Positions 5,187 to 12,403 of a stretch of DNA of 13,932 bases are shown here, piece after piece. Made by a program: the position numbers and the translations under genes. A model generated the notes under the pieces. That model did not search any database, was not told where the DNA came from, and saw nothing but the letters and a program-made list of their open reading frames with translations. Where the stretch lies: NCBI GenBank assembly GCA_964425005.1, contig CAYRKT010000040.1, positions 1-13,932 on the forward strand, written 5' to 3'. Numbering within the stretch: the first letter of the stretch is position 1; every line of letters starts with the position of its first letter. Source of the stretch: CAYRKT01 sp964425005. GTDB taxonomy: Bacteria > Synergistota > Synergistia > CAYRKT01.

Positions 5187-6722
5187 ATGAGGGACCTGTC
5201 GATGGTCAGAGGGGCCATATCGACCATGCTGGGGGTGGCCACCAGCAGGGTCTTAGGGCTCCTTCGGGAGATCACCATAGCGTTCGCCTTCGGCTCCTCC
5301 TGGGCGCTGGACGCCTTCTGGGTGGCCTACACGGTGCCCAACCTGCTCCGCTACCTGCTGGCGGAGGGGGCCCTGAGCGCCTCGCTGGTGCCGGTGCTGT
5401 CCAGGCTGGTCCACAGGGGCGACAGGGAGGGGGCCCTGAGGGTGGCCGGGATGGCCCTGAGCCTCGCCCTCCTCCTCAGCGGCGCCTCGGCCCTGGCCAT
5501 ATCCGCCCTCTCCCCCCTCCTCACCAGGGCTCTGGCCCCGGGCTTCGGCCTCCAGCCGAGCGCCTTAGCCCAAAGCCTCACGGTCTTCCTCTCCCCCTAC
5601 CTGGTGTTCATGTCGGCAGGGGCGGTTCTGATGGGGCTTCTCAACAGCACGGGCCACTTCTTCGCCCCCGCCGCCTCCTCGGCGGTCTCCAACCTGCTGG
5701 TCATAGCCCTCACGCTCCTGCTGTGCGTGAGGATGGGCCTTGGCATATGGGGCCTCGCCGTCGCCGTCATGGCGGGCGGCCTCTCCCAGTACCTCTTCCA
5801 GCACCTCTACGCCCTCCTCAGGGGGATGCCCGTAAGGCCGAGGCTCCCCAGGAGGGACGAGGGGTTAGCCGAGGCGGCGGGGAGGTTTTTGCCCTACGCC
5901 GCGGGGAACAGCCTCTCCCAGCTGGGGGTCGTGATAGACAGGTTTCTGGCCTCCTTCCTGGAGGAGGGGAGCATCTCCACCCTGAGCTACGCCTTTCGTT
6001 TCCTCCAGCTCCCCCTGGGGCTCTTCGCCGTGGGGGTGGCCCAGGCGGCGCTGCCGGCCCTCTCGGTGAGCCAAGGTCCCCTCTTCGGGGAGACCCTGAG
6101 GAGGGCCATGGGGCTTTCCCTCTTCGTCTCGGTGCCGGCGGCCATGGGGCTTCTGGCCCTCTCCAGGCCCCTGATGCTGACCTTCTTCTACGGCGGCGCC
6201 TTCGGGGAGAGGGAGCTTTTGGGTAGCTCCTCCGCCCTGTCCCTTTACGCGCTGGGGATACCCGCCACCGCCGTCTACTTCATCGCCACCAGGGCCTTCT
6301 ACGCCGCTGGGAGGACCAAAGAGCCCCTGATCTGCACCGCTTTGGGGCTCACGTCCAACTTCCTCCTGAGCGCCGTCCTCATGCAGGGCCTCTCCTTCAA
6401 GGGCATAGCCCTGGCCACGTCGATCTCCTCCTTCCTGTCGGCCTGGACGGCCCTCAGGATGCTGGAGCTCGAGGTCCTTCCGGCCCCCTCGTGGTGGGGA
6501 AAGCTCGCCGCCTCATCTTTACCCCCCTTCCTGGCCGTCCTGGCCGCCTCGAGGGCCCTAGAGCCCTCGTCCAAGACGGAGGCGGCCTCCCTGGTGGCGC
6601 TCAGCGTCCTGGGCTTCTGCGCCCTCTTCTTCGCCCTAGGCCAGAGGCTTGGGCTCCCCGAGGCCAGGGCGTTCGGGGGGATCCTGTCAGGGGTGATAAA
6701 ATGGAGAAGAGCAGGGTCTTGA
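5187..6722 (+). CDS. murJ: Lipid II flippase MurJ (MviN family)
   Basis: A 511-residue polytopic membrane protein of the MOP exporter superfamily that moves lipid II across the cytoplasmic membrane for peptidoglycan synthesis. The N-terminus has the family pattern SRVLGLLRE followed by ALDAFWVAYTVPNLLRYLLAEGA in pieces, matching the SRVLGF.RD and DAFFVAF..PN..R...EGA of E. coli MurJ, including the functionally important arginines. About 14 hydrophobic helices run to the end, and the length matches the family. Two starts are possible: ATG 5187 would be almost leaderless given the promoter, while ATG 5202 has GAGGG 8 bases upstream and fits the E. coli N-terminus equally well. The 3' end overlaps hslO by 22 bases. 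It heads a five-gene plus-strand run. Confidence 0.93.
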   Translation: MRDLSMVRGAISTMLGVATSRVLGLLREITIAFAFGSSWALDAFWVAYTVPNLLRYLLAEGALSASLVPVLSRLVHRGDREGALRVAGMALSLALLLSGASALAISALSPLLTRALAPGFGLQPSALAQSLTVFLSPYLVFMSAGAVLMGLLNSTGHFFAPAASSAVSNLLVIALTLLLCVRMGLGIWGLAVAVMAGGLSQYLFQHLYALLRGMPVRPRLPRRDEGLAEAAGRFLPYAAGNSLSQLGVVIDRFLASFLEEGSISTLSYAFRFLQLPLGLFAVGVAQAALPALSVSQGPLFGETLRRAMGLSLFVSVPAAMGLLALSRPLMLTFFYGGAFGERELLGSSSALSLYALGIPATAVYFIATRAFYAAGRTKEPLICTALGLTSNFLLSAVLMQGLSFKGIALATSISSFLSAWTALRMLELEVLPAPSWWGKLAASSLPPFLAVLAASRALEPSSKTEAASLVALSVLGFCALFFALGQRLGLPEARAFGGILSGVIKWRRAGS

Positions 6723-7591
6723 GAGGGATGACCGCCAGGGGGGGAGCCAGGGTCCTGGCGGTGGACTCGCTCCCGGCGGTCAGGGATTTGAAGGAGCTCC
6801 ACGGGCTCTCCGTGCTCCCCTGCGCTGTGCTGGGGAGGCTCATGAGCGCCGCCATGGCGATGGCCGCAGACCTAAAGGTGGAGCGAGGGAGGGTCACGCT
6901 GGTCCTGGAGGGGGACGGCCCGGCGGGGAGGGCCGTGGCGGACGCGGAGACCAGGGGGCTGGCCAGGGGCTTCATCTCGACCAGGGAGCTCCCAGGCTGG
7001 ACCAGGGGACCGGGCAAGCTGGACCTGTCCAGGGCCGTGGGGAAGGGTTTCCTGGAGGTGATAAAGGACCTGGGGCTCAGGGAGCCCGTGAGGTCCAGGG
7101 TGGAGCTCTTGAGCGGCGAGATAGCGGAGGACCTGGCCTACTACTTCGCGAAGTCGGAGCAGATACCCTCCGCCTGCGCCCTGGGGGTCAGGTTCTCCCC
7201 GGAGGGGGAGGTCCTCTCCTCGGGTGGGATCCTGGTCCAGGTGATGCCCGGGGCCTCCGAGGAGGAGATCTCGGAGCTGGAGAGGAGGATGAGGGCGCTC
7301 ACCTCCCCCAGCTACTCCCTGGAGAGGGCGGGTAGCCTCGAGGCCTTCGCGGAGGAGGCGCTGGGGGAGATCAGGTGGCTAGGGGAGGTTCGCTTCGAGC
7401 TCTCCTGCAGGTGCTCGGAGGAGATGGCCAGGTCCATAGCGCTCTCCATGCCGAGGGAGGAGATAGCGGAGCACCTGCGGAGGGGGGAGGAGGTGGAGGT
7501 GGTTTGCAGCTTCTGCGAGAGGGCCTACAGGTTCGACCCGGCCCGGCTTTTAGAGGAGGTGGAGCGCCTTGAGGGCGAAGGCGGCCGTTAG
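6701..7591 (+). CDS. hslO: 33 kDa redox-regulated chaperone Hsp33
   Basis: A 296-residue cytosolic chaperone activated by oxidation. The C-terminal zinc-binding redox switch is complete: Cys236 and Cys238 in SCRCSE, and Cys269 and Cys272 in VCSFC. The spacing of 31 residues between the pairs equals that of E. coli Hsp33 (C232, C234, C265, C268). The substrate-binding domain includes LSGEIAEDLAYYFAKSEQIPSA, split here across residues of the expected region. The start ATG 6701 is chosen because AGGGGTGA precedes it and the N-terminal RGMTARGGARVLAVD matches the family; the frame is open further upstream but that is inside murJ. It overlaps murJ by 22 bases and the next gene by 23, showing tight translational coupling. 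It fits an anaerobe coping with oxygen exposure. Confidence 0.95.
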   Translation: MEKSRVLRGMTARGGARVLAVDSLPAVRDLKELHGLSVLPCAVLGRLMSAAMAMAADLKVERGRVTLVLEGDGPAGRAVADAETRGLARGFISTRELPGWTRGPGKLDLSRAVGKGFLEVIKDLGLREPVRSRVELLSGEIAEDLAYYFAKSEQIPSACALGVRFSPEGEVLSSGGILVQVMPGASEEEISELERRMRALTSPSYSLERAGSLEAFAEEALGEIRWLGEVRFELSCRCSEEMARSIALSMPREEIAEHLRRGEEVEVVCSFCERAYRFDPARLLEEVERLEGEGGR

Positions 7592-8081
7592 CCTGGCGCT
7601 GATCCTGTCGGTCCTGGGCGTGGCCTGGGCCTCGGGGTTCGAGGAGGAGCTCTCCTCGAGGAGATCCGTCCTCTTCGTCGAGGGGCAGGAGCTGGACGGG
7701 CTGGTCCTGGGGGCCAGGGCCAGGATGGACCTGGTGAAGCTGGACGCCGACTTCGTCTCCCGCTGGGCCGAGAGGCTCAAGGAGTTTCCGGAGCTGGACT
7801 GGGCCTCGAGCGAGGTCTTCGGCAAGAGGGGGAAGGCCCTGGTGCTGGTGAAGCTCTTGACCTACAAGCCCTTCCCCTTCGAGCCCGAGAGGTTCTCCGT
7901 GGACGGGAGGCCCGCCGAGAGGATCCTGTGGCCCATGGGGCTAAAGCCGCCTGCCGAGATAGCCTCCAGGCAGGAGCTGGTCCTCGGGCTGGTGGTCGAC
8001 CTTCCGAAGGGCAAGAGGGCCCAGGAGCTCAAGGTGGCCTACGGGGAGTACGCCGAGAGAGAGCAAAGGGGGGTGAGATGA
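7569..8081 (+). CDS. Secreted protein of unknown function
   Basis: I do not recognise this 170-residue protein. It has a clear signal peptide (about 1-21: positive MRAK, a hydrophobic stretch, then VAWA before SGFEEE) and no cysteine, so it is neither a lipoprotein nor a metal-Cys protein. The rest is soluble, rich in Glu, Arg and Leu, with a predicted mix of helix and strand and a basic C-terminal tail. The start is TTG 7569, preceded by GAGGAGGTGG at 7553-7562, inside the last codons of hslO (23-base overlap). Its stop overlaps the next start in ATGA. Conserved coupling to hslO and an FmdB-like gene suggests an envelope or stress role, but that is only context. Base and codon use match the neighbours. 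Confidence 0.72.
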   Translation: MRAKAAVSLALILSVLGVAWASGFEEELSSRRSVLFVEGQELDGLVLGARARMDLVKLDADFVSRWAERLKEFPELDWASSEVFGKRGKALVLVKLLTYKPFPFEPERFSVDGRPAERILWPMGLKPPAEIASRQELVLGLVVDLPKGKRAQELKVAYGEYAEREQRGVR

Positions 8082-8254
8082 TGGAGAAGCACGTCTTCAA
8101 GTGCGCCTCCTGCGGGGAGGTCTTCGAGCCGCAGAGCCCAAGGGACGCCAGGTGCCCCAGGTGCCGCAGCAGGACGCTGATACACCTGGAGGGCCCAAGC
8201 CTCAAGAAGAGGGGCTGTTCCTCCTGCTCCACCGCCTCCTCCTGCGGGACCTGA
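8078..8254 (+). CDS. FmdB-like small zinc ribbon protein with Cys-rich tail
   Basis: A 58-residue protein with two CxxC knuckles, Cys9/Cys12 (FKCASCGEVFE) and Cys26/Cys29 (ARCPRCRS), which form a zinc ribbon of the FmdB / regulatory small-protein type. A second cluster near the C-terminus, Cys47, Cys50 and Cys56 in GCSSCSTASSCGT, resembles the CSG/CSSC tails of other FmdB-like proteins. FmdB relatives are named for a formamidase operon regulator, but their molecular role is largely unknown; binding nucleic acid or protein is possible. The start ATG 8078 (followed by a second ATG) overlaps the upstream stop as ATGA and is preceded by AAAGGGGGGTGAG. It is translated in series with the secreted protein before it and lies 24 bases from tsaD. 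Confidence 0.82.
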   Translation: MMEKHVFKCASCGEVFEPQSPRDARCPRCRSRTLIHLEGPSLKKRGCSSCSTASSCGT

Positions 8255-8278
8255 GGCTCCTAGGAGGTCCCATCGTCG

Positions 8279-9310
8279 ATGGGAAGAAGGACTTTGGCGC
8301 TGGGGATAGAGAGCTCCTGCGACGACACCTCCGCGGCGGTGGTGGACGAGGAGGGGTTGGTCCTATCCCTTTGCTCCTCCTCCAACCCCTCCTCCCACGC
8401 CCCCTTCGGGGGGGTCATACCGGAGTTCGCCGCCCGAGACCACCTCTCGGCGATAGAGCCGTGCGTGAGGTCGGCCCTGGAGCGGGCCTCGATCCTGAAC
8501 CCCGAGCGGGAGATAGACCTGATCTGCGTCACGGCCGGACCGGGCTTGATGGGCTGTCTGCTGGTGGGGGTGATGTTCGCCAAGGCCCTGGCGCAGGCCT
8601 GGGGCAAGCCGGTGATGGCGGTGAACCACCTGGAGGGGCACGTCTTCTCCGCCATGCTGGACGGGGGCAGGGCCTCCCCTCCCCTGCTGGCCCTCGTGGC
8701 CTCGGGGGGGCACACGGAGCTCTACCACGTGGTGTCGTGGGGCCACTACGTGCTCCTGGGCAGGACCAGGGACGACGCGGTGGGGGAGGCCTTCGACAAG
8801 GTGGGCAAGACCCTGGGCCTCGGCTTTCCCGGAGGGCCGGCGGTGGACGCCATGGCCCAGAGGGGGAACCCCCTCGCCTTCGACCTGCCCATCCCCCTCA
8901 AGGGTGACGAGGGGCTAGACTTCAGCTACAGCGGGCTGAAGACGGCGGTGGCCCTCAAGGCCAGGGAGCTTCGGGAGAGGGGGGCTCTGGACGAGAGGTC
9001 GGTCTCGGACCTCTGCGCCTCCTTCCAGGAGAGGGCCATCTCCCATCTGGTGGACCGGTTGCTCAGGGCCTCGGTCAGGACGGGGGTGAGGAGGGTTCTG
9101 GTCTGCGGAGGGGTCGCCGCTAACAGCTCCCTGAGGAGGGCCCTCTCGGGCCTCGGCCAGCTGGAGGTCATATTGCCCCCCCTCAAGTACTGCTCCGACA
9201 ACGCCGCCATGGTCGCCCTCGCCGGGATCAACGCCTACATGAGGGGAGAGAGAAGCCCCATCTCCTTCGCCCCGGACCCATCCGCCCTGCTGGGAGTCGC
9301 AAGGAGATGA
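8279..9310 (+). CDS. tsaD: tRNA N6-adenosine threonylcarbamoyltransferase TsaD
   Basis: A 343-residue Kae1/TsaD family protein that transfers the threonylcarbamoyl group to A37 of ANN-decoding tRNAs (t6A), working with TsaB and TsaE in the cytoplasm. It has LGIESSCDDTSAAVVD at the N-terminus, FGGVIPEFAARDH, the metal-binding NHLEGH with His117 and His121, VASGGHTEL, DDAVGEAFDKVGK, LGFPGGPAVD, DFSYSGLKTA, VCGGVAANSSLR and SDNAAMVALAGI near the C-terminus. The length is typical. AGGAGG at 8262-8267 lies 11 bases before the ATG, a rather long spacing, but no better start codon is available and the N-terminus matches the family. It ends the murJ operon, and a GC-rich hairpin begins 1 base after its stop. 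Confidence 0.96.
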   Translation: MGRRTLALGIESSCDDTSAAVVDEEGLVLSLCSSSNPSSHAPFGGVIPEFAARDHLSAIEPCVRSALERASILNPEREIDLICVTAGPGLMGCLLVGVMFAKALAQAWGKPVMAVNHLEGHVFSAMLDGGRASPPLLALVASGGHTELYHVVSWGHYVLLGRTRDDAVGEAFDKVGKTLGLGFPGGPAVDAMAQRGNPLAFDLPIPLKGDEGLDFSYSGLKTAVALKARELRERGALDERSVSDLCASFQERAISHLVDRLLRASVRTGVRRVLVCGGVAANSSLRRALSGLGQLEVILPPLKYCSDNAAMVALAGINAYMRGERSPISFAPDPSALLGVARR

Positions 9311-9311
9311 A

Positions 9312-9342
9312 GAGGGCGGCAGGGGCTTGCCCTGCCGCCCTC
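9312..9342. terminator. GC-rich hairpin between convergent tsaD and transporter genes
   Basis: GAGGGCGGCAGGG (9312-9324) pairs perfectly with CCCTGCCGCCCTC (9330-9342) over a 5-base loop. It starts right after the tsaD stop. Neither strand shows a T-run afterwards, so it may be a U-tract-free terminator or mainly a 3'-end stabiliser for both convergent mRNAs. Confidence 0.6.
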
Positions 9343-9364
9343 GCCACGTCGACGAGCGAAGCCC

Positions 9365-10699
9365 CTAGAGGTTGCTTACGAGGATCCAGGCTATGCCCAC
9401 CGGGGCCACGACCTTGCACATCACGTTCCACAGGGGCTGCCACGAGAAGGGATACCTTCCCTCGCTGGTGGCCTCCCTGACGGCCCTGTCCCAGAAGAAC
9501 CAGCCCACGAAGAGGGCTATGAATATGCCGCCCAGCGGGAGGAGTATGTTGGAGGCCAGGTAGTCCATGAAGTCGAAGAAGCCCTTGCCCATGATCTTGA
9601 AGTCGCCCCATATGCCCAGGGATAGGGAGGAGGGGATCCCCAGCAGGAATATGATCAGGCCGAAGATCCAGGTGGCCCTGGCCCTGGACATGCCCATCTC
9701 GTCGACGAAGTAGGCCACCACCACCTCCAGGAGGGAGATGGAGGAGGTCAGGGCCGCGAAGAAGAGGAGGACGAAGAAGAGCACCGCCCAGAGCACCCCC
9801 AGGGGCATCTTGGCGAAGACCGCGGGCAGGGTGACGAAGGTGAGGCCGGGGCCGGCGGCCGGGTCGAAGCCGAAGGCGAAGACCGCGGGCATCACCACGA
9901 GCCCTCCGAGGAAGGCCACGGCCGTGTCCAGGGAGGTCACCCAGGCGGCCGAGCTTATGGCGTTCTCCTCCCTGGAGAGGTAGGAGCCGTAGGTGATCAT
10001 CGCCCCCATCCCCAGCGAGAGGGAGAAGAAGGCCTGCCCCAGGGCCGACAGGAACACCTTGGCGTTTATCTTGGAGAAGTCGGGCCTGAGGTAGAACTTA
10101 ACCCCCTCGAAGGCCCCCTCCAGGGTCATCGACCTGACTATGAGGACTATCAGGATGCCGAAGAGGGCGGGCATCAGGACCTTGCACCAGCGCTCTATCC
10201 CCTTCTCTATGCCCCCCAGCACCACGAGCATGGTTAGCCCCATGAAAACTGCGTGGTATATGAGCGGCTGAACCGGGTCGGAGATGAACTTGCCGAAGAT
10301 CTCCCCCAGCTCCTTGGGGTCAGTGTGGGTCAAGAGACCCGCCGGCGACTTGAAGATGTAGGCTATGGTCCAGCCGGCCACCACGCTGTAATAGGAGAGA
10401 ATTATAAAACCAGCCGCCACCCCCATGAACCCCACCAGGGGCCAGAGCCCACCCCCCAGCCTGGCGAAGGCCCCCACCGGGTTCCTCTGGGCCGCCTTCC
10501 CTATCACTATCTCGGCCAGCATCACGCTCAGCCCGAAGGTGAAGACTATGGCCAGGTACACTATCAGGAAGGCGAAACCGCCGTTCTGCCCCACCATGTA
10601 GGGGAAGCGCCATATGTTCCCCAGCCCTACGGCCGAGCCCGCAGCCGCCAGCACGAAACCGACGCGCGAAGTCCAAGAACCCCTCTCCTGCAAAGCCAT
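9365..10699 (-). CDS. Sodium-dependent transporter, NSS/SNF family
   Basis: A 444-residue polytopic membrane protein of the neurotransmitter:sodium symporter family, which takes up amino acids or related compounds with Na+. The N-terminus carries the family signature GSAVGLGNIWRFPY (residues 21-34), the broken first helix that binds sodium and substrate, followed by NGGFAFLIVYL. The size, shorter than LeuT and near MhsT or Tyt1, suggests 11 rather than 12 helices. The substrate cannot be read from sequence; hydrophobic or aromatic amino acids are common. ATG 10699-10697 is preceded on the minus strand by AAGGGGGG. It is transcribed alone from a promoter near 10789 and is divergent from the pyr operon. 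Amino-acid uptake suits an amino-acid-fermenting anaerobe. Confidence 0.93.
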   Translation of the reverse strand: MALQERGSWTSRVGFVLAAAGSAVGLGNIWRFPYMVGQNGGFAFLIVYLAIVFTFGLSVMLAEIVIGKAAQRNPVGAFARLGGGLWPLVGFMGVAAGFIILSYYSVVAGWTIAYIFKSPAGLLTHTDPKELGEIFGKFISDPVQPLIYHAVFMGLTMLVVLGGIEKGIERWCKVLMPALFGILIVLIVRSMTLEGAFEGVKFYLRPDFSKINAKVFLSALGQAFFSLSLGMGAMITYGSYLSREENAISSAAWVTSLDTAVAFLGGLVVMPAVFAFGFDPAAGPGLTFVTLPAVFAKMPLGVLWAVLFFVLLFFAALTSSISLLEVVVAYFVDEMGMSRARATWIFGLIIFLLGIPSSLSLGIWGDFKIMGKGFFDFMDYLASNILLPLGGIFIALFVGWFFWDRAVREATSEGRYPFSWQPLWNVMCKVVAPVGIAWILVSNL

Positions 10700-10722
10700 C
10701 TCTAACCCCCCTTTTCTCTAGC

Positions 10723-10749
10723 TATTGCGAAAGCGTACTACCGCGCAAT
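10723..10749 (-). promoter_or_regulatory. Hairpin in the transporter leader
   Basis: ATTGC (10723-10727) pairs with GCAAT (10745-10749) and, past a GAAA bulge, GCG (10732-10734) with CGC (10742-10744), around a TACTACC loop region. It lies in the roughly 80-base leader between the predicted transcription start and the transporter ATG. No known riboswitch consensus was recognised. Confidence 0.3.
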
Positions 10750-10788
10750 CCTCTAAAACCGCTCCACACCACCTCCCTTTGGGTAGAG

Positions 10789-10794
10789 ATTATA
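10789..10794 (-). promoter_or_regulatory. -10 box of the NSS transporter gene
   Basis: A perfect minus-strand TATAAT (10794-10789). No good -35 is seen 16-18 bases upstream (T-rich TATTTTTGG only). Start near 10782, about 80 bases before the ATG. The box is flanked by the inverted repeat CCGCTCC (10759-10765) / GGAGCGG (10827-10833). Confidence 0.5.
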
Positions 10795-10877
10795 CCACAA
10801 AGATACAGGCCAAAAATACTAAAACCGGAGCGGCCTTCTCAAAAATAGTCCAAATATAAAGGAAAATTGTTAACCAC

Positions 10878-10905
10878 TTGCAAACAAGCCGGCAAAAAAT
10901 ATAAT
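10878..10905 (+). promoter_or_regulatory. Promoter of the pyr operon
   Basis: -35-like TTGCAA (10878-10883, 4 of 6), a 16-base spacer, and a perfect -10 TATAAT (10900-10905). The start falls near 10912, about 11 bases before the chosen pyrR ATG, so the transcript would have almost no leader. TTGTT (10868-10872) and AACAA (10883-10887) form a small dyad across the -35 box. Confidence 0.55.
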
Positions 10906-10922
10906 ACCGCGGGGTGATGCGG

Positions 10923-11477
10923 ATGGCCTTGCGGGAGAAGGTGCGGCTGATGGACGGGGCGGAGATGGAGCGGGTCCTCCGGAGGCTTGCGGCCGAGGCG
11001 GCGGAGAGGCTGGGGGGCCTGGACGGGGTGGTCCTGGCGGGGATACACAGGAGGGGGGTCTTCCTGGCCCGAAGGCTCGCCGAGAGGATGGGACCCCTTC
11101 TGGGAGGGGAGGTCCCCTGCGGGGAGCTGGACATAACGCTCTATCGGGACGATTTGTCGACCCTTTCGGAGGGCCCTCTGGTGAGGAGCACCCGCCTGCC
11201 GGTGGAGGTGGAGGGAAGCAAGGTGGTCCTGGTGGACGACGTGATATACACCGGCAGGACCGCCAGGGCGGCGCTGGAGGCCATACTCGACCTGGGAAGG
11301 CCAGCTTTGGTGAGGCTTTGCGTCCTGGTGGACCGGGGGCACAGGGAGATGCCCATCCACCCGGACCTGGTGGGGAGGGTGGTCCCCACCTCCAGGTCCG
11401 AGGTGGTGGAGGTCCGACTCAGGGAGGTGGACGGGGTGGACGAGGTGGTCATCTGCGAGAGGGGGGAGAGGTCTTGA
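10923..11477 (+). CDS. pyrR: PyrR: pyrimidine operon regulator / uracil phosphoribosyltransferase
   Basis: A 184-residue type I phosphoribosyltransferase. PyrR binds pyr mRNA in a UMP-dependent way and also makes UMP from uracil and PRPP. It shows LAGIHRRGVFLARRLAER, LDITLYRDDLS, the PRPP loop VVLVDDVIYTGRTARAA (Asp105, Asp106) and ALVRLCVLVDRGHREMPIHPD, all PyrR-specific. The start ATG 10923 is preferred because GGGGTGA (10911-10917) lies just upstream; GTG 10914 and ATG 10917 in the same frame overlap that site. The stop overlaps the pyrB start (TTGA, 11474-11477). As head of pyrBCK it would normally control the operon by attenuation, yet no leader or PyrR-binding loop was seen. Confidence 0.94.
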   Translation: MALREKVRLMDGAEMERVLRRLAAEAAERLGGLDGVVLAGIHRRGVFLARRLAERMGPLLGGEVPCGELDITLYRDDLSTLSEGPLVRSTRLPVEVEGSKVVLVDDVIYTGRTARAALEAILDLGRPALVRLCVLVDRGHREMPIHPDLVGRVVPTSRSEVVEVRLREVDGVDEVVICERGERS

Positions 11478-12403
11478 GGTTCAGGCACAGGCACGTGCTG
11501 GATCTTTCCGACTGGCGGAGGGAGGAATACGAGCTGGTGCTCGACCAGGCCAGGGTCTTCGAGGAGCTGCTGGACAGGCCCATAAAGAAGGTCCCGGCCC
11601 TGAGGGGCAAGATGGTGGTCAACCTCTTCTTCGAGCCCTCCACCAGGACGAGGGTGTCCTTCGAGCTGGCGGCCAAGGTCCTGGGGGCGGACGTGATAAA
11701 CTGGTCCTCCTCGGGGTCGAGCACCTCCAAGGGGGAGACCCTCAAGGACACCGCCTGGACCCTCGAGGCCATGGGGGCCGACGCTGTGGTGGTCCGCCAC
11801 GGGGGGATCGGAGCGCCCCACTTCCTGGCCGAGAGGCTCAGGCACGCCCTGGTGATCAACGCCGGCGACGGCAAGCACGCCCACCCCACCCAGGCGCTGC
11901 TGGACCTGTACACCGCCTGGAAGAGGTTCGGCCGCTTAGAAGGGCTTAAGGTGGCCATCCTGGGGGACATATCCCACAGCCGGGTGGCGAGAAGCGACGT
12001 CCAGGCCTTCAAGGCCATGGGGGCGCAGGTGGTCCTGTGCGGCCCCAGGACGATGATCCCGCTGGAGGTCGAGGCGCTCGGGTGCGCCTGCGAGCCGGAC
12101 CCCAGGAGGGCCGTCGAGGACGCCCAGGTAATCTACCTCCTGAGGATCCAGAAGGAGCGAATAGGGGAGGTGCTGTTTCCCACCGAGAGCGAGTACCACA
12201 GGAGGTACGGCGCCACCAGGGAGCTCCTGGAGCTCGCCCCGAAGGACGCCGTGGTGATGCACCCTGGCCCCATCAACAGGGGGGTGGAGATAGAGTCGGC
12301 GGTGGCGGACGGGGATAGAAGCCTCATACTCGACCAGGTCAAAAGCGGCGTGGCCGTCAGGATGGCCCTGCTCTTCCTTTGTCTGGGAGGTGGTGGGAGA
12401 TGA
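11474..12403 (+). CDS. pyrB: Aspartate carbamoyltransferase catalytic subunit
   Basis: A 309-residue enzyme joining carbamoyl phosphate and aspartate to give N-carbamoylaspartate, the committed step of pyrimidine synthesis. Motifs: the carbamoyl-phosphate loop FFEPSTRTRVSFELAA, GDGKHAHPTQALLDLYT, a second-domain segment LKVAILGDISHSRVARS, and MHPGPINRGVEI near the end. The start is TTG 11474, overlapping the pyrR stop by 4 bases, with GGGGGGAGAGG upstream; the N-terminal FRHRHVLDLSDW matches PyrB proteins. The frame is open far upstream but only inside pyrR. No pyrI regulatory subunit follows, so it is likely an unregulated trimer of the Bacillus type. Length is typical. Confidence 0.96.
   Translation: MRFRHRHVLDLSDWRREEYELVLDQARVFEELLDRPIKKVPALRGKMVVNLFFEPSTRTRVSFELAAKVLGADVINWSSSGSSTSKGETLKDTAWTLEAMGADAVVVRHGGIGAPHFLAERLRHALVINAGDGKHAHPTQALLDLYTAWKRFGRLEGLKVAILGDISHSRVARSDVQAFKAMGAQVVLCGPRTMIPLEVEALGCACEPDPRRAVEDAQVIYLLRIQKERIGEVLFPTESEYHRRYGATRELLELAPKDAVVMHPGPINRGVEIESAVADGDRSLILDQVKSGVAVRMALLFLCLGGGGR

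Noticed and set aside
5135..6226. Long plus-strand open frame of 363 codons overlapping murJ
   Set aside because: Very rich in Gly, Pro and Arg with no recognisable motif; a frame shadow of murJ in GC-rich DNA.
6491..6700. Upstream extension of hslO
   Set aside because: The open frame lies within murJ; Hsp33 homology and a ribosome binding site begin at 6701.
10700..10922. Riboswitch, T-box or small RNA in the largest intergenic gap
   Set aside because: Only short stems and repeats are visible, with no known riboswitch core or T-box motif and no terminator hairpin.
11318..11473. Upstream extension of pyrB
   Set aside because: The region encodes pyrR in another frame; PyrB homology starts at TTG 11474.
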